DNA of 8,807 bases, from contig JAFVET010000013.1 in the NCBI GenBank assembly GCA_017475875.1, forward strand, positions 1 to 8,807, read 5' to 3'. This stretch comes from Candidatus Methanomethylophilaceae archaeon (GTDB lineage Archaea; Thermoplasmatota; Thermoplasmata; Methanomassiliicoccales; Methanomethylophilaceae). The position numbers were made by a program, and so were the translations under genes. Positions 1 through 6,455 of this stretch are shown piece by piece (within the stretch, counting starts at the first letter, position 1; the number at the start of each line of letters is the position of its first letter). Below the pieces are notes generated by a model. The model did not search any database. It saw only the letters and a list, made by a program, of their open reading frames with translations, and was not told the DNA's origin.

Positions 1-416
1 CAGTCTTCGGGAAGAACTCCGTTCCTCTTGTAGTAACTCTCGAGCCTCCTGATTTTGGCCTCGATAAGGTTGAGACCCCTCTTGTTGGAGACGTCTCCAG
101 GGTTGTCCCTGAGGTGGACGTTGAGGTCGATCGCACGCCTCATCAGGTTGGACAGGTCCTCGGGAAGAGAAGGTGAAACGCCCTTTTCCTCCATGATGGC
201 GGTGATGGTCTTGCCGGTTGCGAGCTTAACGTCGGGGACACCGTACTGGTCCCTGAGGATGAGTCCGATCTTGGCCGAGACGTTACCGTCCTTGGCGAGA
301 GTCACGATAAGGTCCTCTATTTCGGTGGCAGTAAGAGGGACCCACTCGGGATTCTCGGAGACCATGGGGTGCTTGGAACTGGATTTACCCTTTCTTCTTG
401 TGTGCATTCTTGCCAT
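1..416 (-). CDS. rps15: Small-subunit ribosomal protein uS15 (S15), 3' end cut by window edge
   Basis: This is the archaeal/eukaryotic form of ribosomal protein uS15, which binds 16S rRNA in the platform of the 30S subunit. The window shows 138 codons; the family is usually about 150 residues, so only the last dozen or so lie beyond position 1. The N-terminus reads [17 protein letters not shown], the basic start typical of archaeal S15 and absent from the shorter bacterial form. The core has the helical S15 signature: the stretch around residues 88-103 ([16 protein letters not shown]) followed by [20 protein letters not shown] at 111-130, and then a GVLPED ending like that of archaeal homologues. 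The ATG at 416 is preceded by a good ribosome binding site and a TATA box. It lies downstream of the MFS gene on the same strand but appears to have its own promoter. Confidence 0.96.
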   Translation of the reverse strand, partial: MARMHTRRKGKSSSKHPMVSENPEWVPLTATEIEDLIVTLAKDGNVSAKIGLILRDQYGVPDVKLATGKTITAIMEEKGVSPSLPEDLSNLMRRAIDLNVHLRDNPGDVSNKRGLNLIEAKIRRLESYYKRNGVLPED

Positions 417-423
417 AGTTTGA

Positions 424-429
424 TCCTCC
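424..429 (-). promoter_or_regulatory. Ribosome binding site of rps15
   Basis: On the minus strand GGAGGA lies 7 nt before the ATG at 416, a near-ideal Shine-Dalgarno match. It fixes the uS15 start and shows that this gene is translated from a leadered transcript. Confidence 0.8.
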
Positions 430-474
430 GAATCATATCTAGGCGGCGAGGCTGAAGACCGATTATACCAATCG

Positions 475-483
475 TATTTAAGG
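475..483 (-). promoter_or_regulatory. TATA box of rps15
   Basis: The minus strand reads CCTTAAATA, the archaeal TATA consensus, with a CC just upstream. Its centre near 479 predicts a transcript start at about 452-455, giving a leader of roughly 36-40 nt that contains the ribosome binding site. The tRNA-Ser promoter in this window uses the same CTTAAATA core. Confidence 0.6.
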
Positions 484-542
484 ATAGGTATGGTCCACGA
501 ACCGCGTCGACACGGCTGGTGGCCGGAGGGACCTGCCGGAAG

Positions 543-560
543 GCCCCCGTTCCCGGGGGC
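543..560 (-). terminator. GC-rich hairpin after the MFS gene
   Basis: GCCCCC at 543-548 and GGGGGC at 555-560 form a perfect 6-bp stem with a 6-nt loop, 13 nt beyond the MFS stop codon. Minus-strand transcripts would fold here at the end of the operon. There is no U-run directly after it, so it may protect the 3' end of the message or only weaken read-through into rps15. The terminator role is inferred. Confidence 0.4.
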
Positions 561-573
561 GGGTCCGACGGGA

Positions 574-2028
574 TCACTCCTGCAGCTTGTCGTCATCCCC
601 GAGGGTGAACGCCACGACGGCGAGCAGGGCGGTGACGACCGCCATGATCACCACGGACACGGTGAAACCGTCGTTCAACGCGTTCGCAGCGTACGATACC
701 TCCCCCAGGATGTGCTGGGCTATGGAACCGAGCAGGTCGCTAGTAGCGGATATGTCTATGACGTCGGTGACGTGTCCGCTCTGCTTGACCTCCTGCATGT
801 ATGCGCCCACGAACGCGTTGCCCACCACGATCCCCGCCATGCGGACGGCCATCAGGTTTCCGGTATGCTGGCCCATCTTCTCCCTCGGCGTGAAGGACTG
901 CAACGAGATGATCAGCTGTGTGACGATGCACCCCAGCCCGAGGCCGAACATGAACAGGGACAGCCCGAACTGGGCGACGCCTTTGTCCGCGATGAAATGG
1001 GTGAGGACGAGCGCTACGGTGACCAATACGGCTCCGACGACTATCCAGGGCCTCACACCGGTCTTCAGGACCTTCCTCGAACCGAGTATGGACGGTCCTG
1101 CGGCCCCCGCGATGAGGAGGGCGAACATCATGCTCGCGACGTATATGTCGAACTCGTAGTACACGAGATAGAGTTTGAAGAAGTATTGGATGAGACCTAG
1201 CCCGCACATACTGAACGCGAACATCAGGAAGATCATCTTCTTCTCCATCACGGTGACGCCCCTGGGTATCAGGGGATTCGGAGAGGTCTTCGAATTGCGC
1301 ATCGCGGCCACCAGAAGAGCCACGATCACGGCGATGAACGCCAGGGAAGGCCAGCTTATCAGCTCGAAATCGACGTTCACCTCCTGCGAATAAAACGCCG
1401 CAACCCCGAACAGCGCCACGACCAGGACCGTGTTCACGGGATCCATCCTGACGCCTTCCCCCTGGTCCCGGGGGAGGAACCTGTATGCGATGGCCGATCC
1501 GATCATCACGGCGATGCTCAGGATGACGAAACCCATCCTCCAGTTGAAGTTCTCCACGAAGAAATAGCCGACGGCCGTGCCGAACAGGGAGCCTATCGCG
1601 AAGGCCGCCGTCATCAGCTCGTGGCACTTGCCCCTAGCCCCCTTCTCGTAATACCTTCCTACGGATGTGAACGCGAGTCCGAGCAGCAGCCCTCCCCCAA
1701 GTCCCATGACCAACCTGAACGTGATGAGCATCTCGACGGATACGGAAACCACGCAGAGCATGGCGCCGACGACGAACAGGAACAGCCCGGGCAGGACGGC
1801 GCGCTTGCATCCCCACATGTCCGCCAGCTTGGCACCCAGCGGGATCATGGCGATCTCGGATATGATGTAGGCAGGGACTATGTACACCACGTTGCCCGAT
1901 TCCGGAAGGTCGGCGACGGACCATGCCTGTCCGAACCTCATGAACATCCATCCGGCCGCGGCAGCGAGCACGCACAGCGCGATGCCCCACATCCCGATGG
2001 CACGTTCCAGCTCAGGGGTCATTTTCAT
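574..2028 (-). CDS. MFS transporter, DHA2 (14-helix drug exporter-like) family
   Basis: A 484-residue integral membrane protein of the major facilitator superfamily, probably a proton-driven exporter. Fourteen hydrophobic segments can be counted, from about residues 13-34 to 455-477, which points to the DHA2 (EmrB/QacA) type and not the 12-helix type. Motif A is visible after helix 2 ([15 protein letters not shown], residues 65-79). A motif-B-like arginine helix lies at 105-119 ([15 protein letters not shown]), and a motif-C-like glycine-rich helix at 146-154 (GSLFGTAVG) is followed by NWRMGF. The substrate cannot be read from sequence. The start at 2028 is chosen because it has a ribosome binding site and overlaps the upstream stop codon by ATGA. 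A longer frame reaching to 2595 would lie over the upstream gene and is not credible. The upstream partner is a membrane-anchored surface protein, so the two probably act together at the cell envelope. Confidence 0.93.
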   Translation of the reverse strand: MKMTPELERAIGMWGIALCVLAAAAGWMFMRFGQAWSVADLPESGNVVYIVPAYIISEIAMIPLGAKLADMWGCKRAVLPGLFLFVVGAMLCVVSVSVEMLITFRLVMGLGGGLLLGLAFTSVGRYYEKGARGKCHELMTAAFAIGSLFGTAVGYFFVENFNWRMGFVILSIAVMIGSAIAYRFLPRDQGEGVRMDPVNTVLVVALFGVAAFYSQEVNVDFELISWPSLAFIAVIVALLVAAMRNSKTSPNPLIPRGVTVMEKKMIFLMFAFSMCGLGLIQYFFKLYLVYYEFDIYVASMMFALLIAGAAGPSILGSRKVLKTGVRPWIVVGAVLVTVALVLTHFIADKGVAQFGLSLFMFGLGLGCIVTQLIISLQSFTPREKMGQHTGNLMAVRMAGIVVGNAFVGAYMQEVKQSGHVTDVIDISATSDLLGSIAQHILGEVSYAANALNDGFTVSVVIMAVVTALLAVVAFTLGDDDKLQE

Positions 2029-3383
2029 TCCCCGCACCTCCACATGTAGACGGCCGCGCCGATGCCGAGCACCAGGATCGTAATAGCTACGGCGAGATAT
2101 GCCAGAGGCATCTTGAAATCGTAGGCCTCTTGGCGTTCGATCTCCCGGTCGACCTTGCTGCTGATCTCGTTGATCTTCATCTCCGTCACCGTGTCCCAGG
2201 AGATGTCGCCGACGTATATGGTGTCCAGGCCGACAACGGCCAAAGCGACGCCGAACAGAAGCTTGTCGTCTTCCGAGATGATGTCCGATGGCACCATGGC
2301 CAAGGCGTTCGCCACATCCAAAGTGTAGGCCCCGAGCCAGAACTTCATCTCCGAGATCTCCTCCCCGCTGTTGACGGACACCTGGACGTATTCGTTCCCA
2401 TACTCGTCCTGACCCTTCGACATCTTGAAATCGCCCGTGAAGACCAGGTCCGTGAACTTGGTACTCGTCAGCGAATTCAAGGTGTCGAACAGGTCCAACG
2501 TCCTGTTCGTGGAACGGATGATGTTCAGGATGAGTTCTGGCAGCACCAGCCTCTCCTTTTCGTCGAGTCCTATGGCGTTCCTGAACAACGTCCATACGTT
2601 CCCCGCGAAATCGGACGACACCTTGGTCTCTGCGAAGTGGCTGTCAATCGTAGGCCTGCACTCCCACGATTCCTCTTCGGACAGCACCTTGATGCCGTCG
2701 GAGGTCAGTTCAAGGCCCAGGCTGACGTAACCGTTGTTCGACTCCTCGTATTTCTCGTATGCGATGTCCATGGTCAGCCCGTCCTCATCGGTCTGGATGT
2801 TGATGTTGCCGCTTCCGTCGTTCAGGATCACAACCTTCATAGACACCGATGTGTCGTCGTACTCGCCCGTGTTCCTGTCGATGTACGTCTCCGATTCCAG
2901 ATCGACATAGACCGACAGGGAAGTGGTGACGTCGACCATCCTGGATTCACGGTCGGGGGTCTTTGTGAACACCCTCTCGATGAAGGCGTTGGAATCCTCT
3001 CCGTCGGCCGCCTCGTAATGCCCGGCCTTGGGGAACGACCCCGAAGCGTACCCGGACAGGTCGAATTCGAGGTAACCCGACACCATGTCGCGGATGGTGA
3101 CGGAGTCCTTGTCGGAATCGGTGACCCTCTTGACGGCCAATCCGGAATTGATGGCGGGTTTCAGATGAATGTCGTATCCTTCGGCCTGAAACAACATGTC
3201 GAGAATCTCCTGTACGGTCATTCCCGTGAGACTTTCCATGAACTCGTCGATGTCTTCCATCCTGAGCTCATGGTATGCCCCGTAGGTCCCCTCCTCGCCT
3301 TCGGCGACCACGGAAGGCAGGAACGGTGTGACCAACAACATCGTTGTGGCCATGGCCGCAACAACTGCCAATCTGAAATTCAT
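2025..3383 (-). CDS. Secreted protein with C-terminal membrane anchor, function unknown
   Basis: I do not recognise this family. From the ATG at 3383 it is 452 residues. Residues 1-27 form a typical signal peptide: MNFR, a hydrophobic run, then a cleavage site after PSVVA. The mature part is acidic and hydrophilic, with many beta-strand-like stretches, and it has no cysteine cluster or obvious catalytic motif. One hydrophobic helix lies at about 427-448, followed by the short tail WRCGE. The large domain should therefore sit outside the cell, held by the C-terminal helix. An in-frame ATG at 3398 would add five residues (MDAWP) but has no ribosome binding site. The ATG at 3383 lies 25 bp from a TATA-like box, as expected for a leaderless message. 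The gene overlaps the MFS transporter by ATGA, which suggests a substrate-binding, chaperone or accessory role for export; that role is an inference. Confidence 0.85.
   Translation of the reverse strand: MNFRLAVVAAMATTMLLVTPFLPSVVAEGEEGTYGAYHELRMEDIDEFMESLTGMTVQEILDMLFQAEGYDIHLKPAINSGLAVKRVTDSDKDSVTIRDMVSGYLEFDLSGYASGSFPKAGHYEAADGEDSNAFIERVFTKTPDRESRMVDVTTSLSVYVDLESETYIDRNTGEYDDTSVSMKVVILNDGSGNINIQTDEDGLTMDIAYEKYEESNNGYVSLGLELTSDGIKVLSEEESWECRPTIDSHFAETKVSSDFAGNVWTLFRNAIGLDEKERLVLPELILNIIRSTNRTLDLFDTLNSLTSTKFTDLVFTGDFKMSKGQDEYGNEYVQVSVNSGEEISEMKFWLGAYTLDVANALAMVPSDIISEDDKLLFGVALAVVGLDTIYVGDISWDTVTEMKINEISSKVDREIERQEAYDFKMPLAYLAVAITILVLGIGAAVYMWRCGE
2035..2041 (-). promoter_or_regulatory. Ribosome binding site of the MFS gene, inside the upstream gene
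   Basis: The minus strand reads GGAGGTG 6 nt before the ATG at 2028, within the last codons of the surface-protein gene. It decides the MFS start. With the ATGA overlap it indicates translational coupling, so the transporter is made in step with the upstream protein. Confidence 0.75.
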
Positions 3384-3404
3384 GGGCCATGCATCCATTC
3401 TATG

Positions 3405-3412
3405 ATAAAATA
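3405..3412 (-). promoter_or_regulatory. TATA-like box of the surface protein/MFS operon
   Basis: The minus strand reads TATTTTAT. Its centre is about 25 bp from the ATG at 3383, so transcription would start at or next to that codon, giving a leaderless mRNA. This also argues against the upstream ATG at 3398, which lies too close to the box. Confidence 0.5.
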
Positions 3413-3508
3413 CACTTGTCCAACATACCTTCCCGTGACGGAAACGATCCGTGCTCCCATCGGCTTAAGATCGGAAAGGGACGATGCGGAGCCGTTGTCC
3501 GAGCCTCG

Positions 3509-3520
3509 CACATCGATGTG
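3509..3520. repeat. Perfect 12-bp palindrome between two divergent promoters
   Basis: CACATCGATGTG is a perfect inverted repeat with no spacer. It lies in the 247-bp gap between the surface-protein start and tRNA-Ser, about 100 bp upstream of the surface-protein TATA box. It could be a dimer-binding site, but one copy in GC-rich DNA may be chance. I see no gene in the rest of the gap. Confidence 0.3.
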
Positions 3521-3598
3521 TACGGCTGGGCGCGAAAGGGCCGGCTGCGCCGACGGGCCGTCATCCGGCCGGAACCTGCTAACAGAACCATGGGCATA

Positions 3599-3607
3599 CT
3601 TAAATAT
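3599..3607 (+). promoter_or_regulatory. TATA box of tRNA-Ser
   Basis: CTTAAATAT is centred about 28 bp before the first base of the mature tRNA, so transcription would begin at or just before the tRNA 5' end. It has the same CTTAAATA core as the rps15 promoter. Confidence 0.7.
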
Positions 3608-3630
3608 GGATTCAAGATAGCCCTAAGCAG

Positions 3631-3715
3631 GCCGAGGTAGCCAAGCCCGGTATGGCGGCGGTCTCGAAAACCGCTGGAGTAATCCTCGGGAGTTCGAATC
3701 TCTCCCTCGGCGCCA
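3631..3715 (+). tRNA. tRNA-Ser (anticodon CGA), CCA encoded
   Basis: A complete class II tRNA folds without an intron. The acceptor stem GCCGAGG (3631-3637) pairs with CCTCGGC (3705-3711), followed by discriminator G and an encoded CCA (3713-3715). The D stem is GCC/GGC (3640-3642 with 3654-3656). The anticodon stem GCGGT/ACCGC (3658-3662 with 3670-3674) encloses the loop CTCGAAA, with anticodon CGA at 3665-3667, which reads the serine codon UCG. The variable arm GGA-GTAA-TCC (3676-3685) is short but clear, and the discriminator G is usual for serine. The T stem (3688-3692 with 3700-3704) carries the loop TTCGAAT. The gene stands alone, with its own TATA box, between a minus-strand operon and a gene-poor stretch. 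Confidence 0.97.
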
Positions 3716-3860
3716 TTTCTAATCAAAATGACTCGTTGATGCCTGGTCACGTTACATTGCGACATTTTCTGCGACATCTGATCGAAGCAACCTGGAGGGA
3801 CCGTTGGATAATTTCCTGCTGAACCTTCCCAACACATCCAGGCAGCGTATTTCGTGACGA

Positions 3861-3872
3861 TGTACGCGTACA
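3861..3872. repeat. Perfect 12-bp palindrome in the gene-poor stretch
   Basis: TGTACGCGTACA is a perfect inverted repeat, about 145 bp after the tRNA. No gene or promoter is placed next to it, so a function is unclear and chance is possible. Confidence 0.3.
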
Positions 3873-3998
3873 CGCGCAGATCCGCCTATCGCATCTGCCC
3901 CTGCACTGCACCACAGGGTATTCCATCCGTCCAGTGCCTTGGGTGAGATCCTGCAATGACTTCCCGAACAGCCACCTATGGGACATGACCTGGCTCCG

Positions 3999-4184
3999 TC
4001 AATCTGTAAACACGTCCATTAGGTCCTCCTCCCTGAACACGTTATCCGGCACAGTTCCGAGATGTGGGGGAATCCTCTTGCCGATGTGGAAAAGACGACT
4101 TCGTCCATGGGAACAAAACGGTGGATACCTCGTTGAGGGCCGTGCCGTTCACCATGTGACCTTCTCATCACAGGCATCTGTCAT
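3999..4184 (-). pseudogene. Frameshifted coding remnant, family unknown
   Basis: Three consecutive minus-strand pieces in different frames look coding. The first starts at the ATG at 4184 and reads MTDACDEKVTW before a stop. The second reads NGTALNEVSTVLFPWTKSS. The third runs from FHIGKRIPPHLG through PDNVFREEDLMDVFTD to a stop at 3999-4001. Single-base changes, one of them in a run of four T, would join them into one frame of about 60 residues. Codon thirds are mostly G or C within each piece, as in the real genes here. I cannot name the family. It is probably the 3' end of a gene that has lost its start, but a chance mix of short frames is not excluded. Confidence 0.35.
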
Positions 4185-4324
4185 CGCATCCCCTCGGGTG
4201 TGATGTCACGGCAACTGGTTGAAAGTGATAATGGAAAACATCCGGACACGGGAATTCTGAACAGGAAGCCATCAATCGGAACATCGGCGGACTCGCATCG
4301 TTTTCCGACAATTTCAATTACTTA

Positions 4325-4338
4325 TTTCATATATGAAA
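4325..4338. promoter_or_regulatory. Perfect 14-bp palindrome in the mccBA promoter, possible operator
   Basis: TTTCATATATGAAA is a perfect inverted repeat that ends 5 bp before the inferred TATA box and 33 bp before the mccB start. This is the right place for a dimeric regulator to help or block TATA-binding protein. The central ATATAT could also itself serve as a TATA element. A regulator cannot be named from the sequence. Confidence 0.4.
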
Positions 4339-4343
4339 ATGGT

Positions 4344-4351
4344 AAAATATA
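4344..4351 (+). promoter_or_regulatory. TATA box of the mccB-mccA operon
   Basis: AAAATATA is centred about 25 bp before the ATG at 4372, which predicts a leaderless mRNA starting at that codon. An alternative TATA-like element in the adjoining palindrome would place the start near the in-frame ATG at 4351. Confidence 0.45.
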
Positions 4352-4371
4352 TGGTGCATAATTCGAGGGTC

Positions 4372-5547
4372 ATGGACCATGACATCGACCTGAGAAAATA
4401 CGCGATAGAAACGACCGTCATACATGGCGGCGGACAGATAGACGAGACCACCGGAGCAGTGAACGTCCCCATATACCAGACATCCACGTTCAAGCAGGAC
4501 GGCCTTGGGAAGAACAGGGGATTCGAATACTCGCGCACCGGAAATCCGACCAGGAAAGCCCTCGAGGACCTCGTGGCGGAACTAGAGTGTGGAACGGCCG
4601 GGTTCGCTTTCGCATCCGGAATGGCTGCGATATCCACGGTTCTGTCCCTTTACAAGACGGGGGACAGGATACTCATCTCCAGGAACGTATACGGCGGAAC
4701 GTTCCGTGTGCTCGACAAGGTGTTCAAAAACTTCGGAATCGGATACACGATATTGGATTCGGAGGACCCTGCCGATTTGGAGAAGGCCATATCGGACGAT
4801 GTGAAGGCCATCCTCCTGGAAAGCCCGGCAAACCCGCTCATGGCCGTGACGGACATCGCAGCGTTCTCCGAGGTCGCCCATAGGAAAGGGGTCGACGTCA
4901 TCGTGGACAACACGTTCATGACCCCGTATCTCCAGAGGCCGCTGGAACTCGGTGCGGACATCGTGGTCCACAGCGGAACGAAATATCTCGGTGGCCACAG
5001 CGACCTGGTGGCCGGACTCGTCGTCGTCAAAGACGCAGAGACAGCTGACAGGCTGGCGTTCCTCCAGAACGCGATCGGTGGAATCCTTCAGCCGTTCGAT
5101 TCGTTCCTCCTCATCAGAGGCATCAAGACGCTGTCCGTGAGGATGGACAGGCATGTGGAGAACGCGAAACGTCTGGCTGAATACCTGGTCGAAAGCCCTG
5201 ATGTGTCCAAAGTGTACTATCCCGGATTAGAATCCGATCCGGGGTATGAAGTCAGCAGGAAACAGGCCAAGGAGGCAGGTGCCATGCTCTCCTTCGAGCT
5301 CGGACCGGGACACGACCTGGGCAGGTTCTTCGAGTCACTGGACCTCATCACGCTGGCCGAGAGCCTCGGAGGGGTCGAATCACTCGTATGCCATCCGTCC
5401 ACGATGACCCACGCGTCCATACCCGAGGACATCCGCAGGAAGGTCGGGATCACCGACGGACTGATCCGCCTGTCACCAGGACTGGAATCCGCGGACGACC
5501 TGATCCGCGACCTCGACAATGCGATAAGGGAGTCCAGAAGGGCATGA
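4372..5547 (+). CDS. mccB: Cystathionine gamma-lyase / gamma-synthase family PLP enzyme (MccB-like)
   Basis: A fold-type I pyridoxal-phosphate enzyme of the Cys/Met metabolism family, 391 residues, near the usual 380-400. By resemblance to Bacillus MccB it should split cystathionine into cysteine, 2-oxobutyrate and ammonia, in the cytoplasm. Key sites are present: YSRTGNPT at 54-61, whose Tyr and Arg reach the cofactor phosphate of the partner subunit; SGMAA at 82-86; Asp179 in VDNTF; and the cofactor lysine Lys204 in HSGTKYLGGHSD. The family more often has SATK where this has SGTK. In-frame ATGs also occur at 4333, 4339 and 4351. The start at 4372 is preferred because it gives the family-like N-terminus and sits 25 bp from a TATA box. 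It overlaps mccA by ATGA. Cystathionine gamma-synthase or O-acetylhomoserine sulfhydrylase activity cannot be excluded, but the mccA partner favours the lyase. Confidence 0.9.
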   Translation: MDHDIDLRKYAIETTVIHGGGQIDETTGAVNVPIYQTSTFKQDGLGKNRGFEYSRTGNPTRKALEDLVAELECGTAGFAFASGMAAISTVLSLYKTGDRILISRNVYGGTFRVLDKVFKNFGIGYTILDSEDPADLEKAISDDVKAILLESPANPLMAVTDIAAFSEVAHRKGVDVIVDNTFMTPYLQRPLELGADIVVHSGTKYLGGHSDLVAGLVVVKDAETADRLAFLQNAIGGILQPFDSFLLIRGIKTLSVRMDRHVENAKRLAEYLVESPDVSKVYYPGLESDPGYEVSRKQAKEAGAMLSFELGPGHDLGRFFESLDLITLAESLGGVESLVCHPSTMTHASIPEDIRRKVGITDGLIRLSPGLESADDLIRDLDNAIRESRRA

Positions 5548-6455
5548 CGCTGTACGGTTCCGTAAAGGAGATGATCGGGGAGACGCCGATCGTCGAGCTC
5601 ACCTGCATGGGCCTTCCGGAAGGGGTGAGGGCCTTCGCCAAACTGGAGATGGACAACCCCGCGGGCAGCGTGAAGGACCGTGTCGGGCAGTACATGGTCA
5701 GGGATGCCGAGGAAAAGGGTCTGCTCAAAGAGGGGTCGACCATAGTCGAGGCCACCGCGGGCAACACGGGCATCGGACTGGCCCTGGCCGCCCTGGACAG
5801 GGGGTACAGGGTCGTGTTCACCGTACCCACCAAGTTCTCCGAGGAGAAACAGAAGATAATGAGGGCCCTCGGTGCGGAGATAGTCAACACCCCCAAGGAA
5901 GAAGGGATGCTGGGTGCCGTCGCCGAAGCCGAGAGGATCAAGGAGAGGATACCGGGAGCGGTCTCGTTGAAGCAGTTCGAGAACATGAGCAACCCGCGCT
6001 GCCATTTCGAGACCACGGGTCCCGAGATATACAGGGACCTCGACGGGAGGATCGACTATGCCGTGATGGGTGCCGGGAGCGGCGGGACGTTCTCGGGAGT
6101 GGTCGGCTACCTGAAAAGCAGGGATCCACGGATCAAAGGTGTCCTAGCCGACCCGATCGGTTCCATCATCGGCGGAGGGGAGAGCTCCCCTTACGAGATA
6201 GAGGGGATAGGCAACGATTTCATCGCGAGCACGATGGACACGTCCCTGATCGACCTGGTGTTCAAGGTCAGCGACCGGGAGGCGTTCGACATGTGCCGCG
6301 AACTCGCACGGAAAGAGGGGCTCATTGCGGGCCAGTCGTCCGGTGCGGCCATGGCCGCGGTCATGAAACTCGGCAGGACGATCGAATCCGGCAACATAGT
6401 GACGGTGTTTCCGGACAGAGGAGACAGATACCTCAGCAAGGGTCTTTTCGGATGA
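5544..6455 (+). CDS. mccA: Cystathionine beta-synthase / cysteine synthase family PLP enzyme (MccA-like)
   Basis: A fold-type II pyridoxal-phosphate enzyme, 303 residues, the size of CysK and MccA. It has neither the haem-binding N-terminus nor the CBS regulatory domains of animal cystathionine beta-synthase. The cofactor lysine is Lys44 in NPAGSVKDR. The substrate loop reads TAGNTG at 71-76, where typical CysK has TSGNTG; Bacillus MccA also has alanine there. The cofactor phosphate loop is GAGSGGT at 176-182, and the ring-binding serine lies in GQSSGAA at 263-269. The ending TVFPDRGDRYLSKGLF is MccA-like. It should join homocysteine with an activated serine (O-acetylserine in Bacillus) to form cystathionine, which MccB then cleaves. 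The ATG at 5544 overlaps the mccB stop codon, so the two are translationally coupled. A plain cysteine synthase using sulfide is the main alternative. Confidence 0.9.
   Translation: MTLYGSVKEMIGETPIVELTCMGLPEGVRAFAKLEMDNPAGSVKDRVGQYMVRDAEEKGLLKEGSTIVEATAGNTGIGLALAALDRGYRVVFTVPTKFSEEKQKIMRALGAEIVNTPKEEGMLGAVAEAERIKERIPGAVSLKQFENMSNPRCHFETTGPEIYRDLDGRIDYAVMGAGSGGTFSGVVGYLKSRDPRIKGVLADPIGSIIGGGESSPYEIEGIGNDFIASTMDTSLIDLVFKVSDREAFDMCRELARKEGLIAGQSSGAAMAAVMKLGRTIESGNIVTVFPDRGDRYLSKGLFG

Larger units (their letters stand above)
3716..4324. other. Gene-poor stretch downstream of tRNA-Ser
   Basis: No intact gene is convincing here. Reading frames are short, overlap on both strands and change frame often. 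Several minus-strand pieces still show the G/C-ending codons typical of real genes in this window: a remnant at 3999-4184, and short pieces near 3840-3875. This suggests old coding DNA in decay. I looked for a copy of the tRNA 3' end that would mark an integrated element and found none within the window. A direct repeat TGCGACAT occurs twice near 3757-3777. Confidence 0.5.

Noticed and set aside
490..1200. 236-codon plus-strand frame opposite the MFS gene
   Set aside because: A very His/Asp/Glu/Arg-rich product that mirrors hydrophobic MFS codons read from the other strand; no promoter or ribosome binding site.
574..2595. MFS gene extended upstream to 673 residues
   Set aside because: The extra 189 residues lie over the surface-protein gene, are not hydrophobic or MFS-like, and ignore the ribosome binding site and ATGA overlap at 2028.
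2130..3620. 496-codon open frame on the plus strand across the surface-protein region
   Set aside because: It is antisense to the surface protein, which has a signal peptide, membrane anchor, promoter and operon partner. High GC content keeps the opposite strand free of stops; the product has no recognisable domain.
3400..3873. 157-codon minus-strand frame across the tRNA
   Set aside because: Part of it (EGEIRTPEDYSSGFRD and beyond) is simply the tRNA-Ser gene read backwards, a well-known false protein.
5388..6455. mccA extended upstream to 355 residues
   Set aside because: The extra 52 residues are the mccB 3' end in another frame; the family N-terminus begins at the ATG at 5544.
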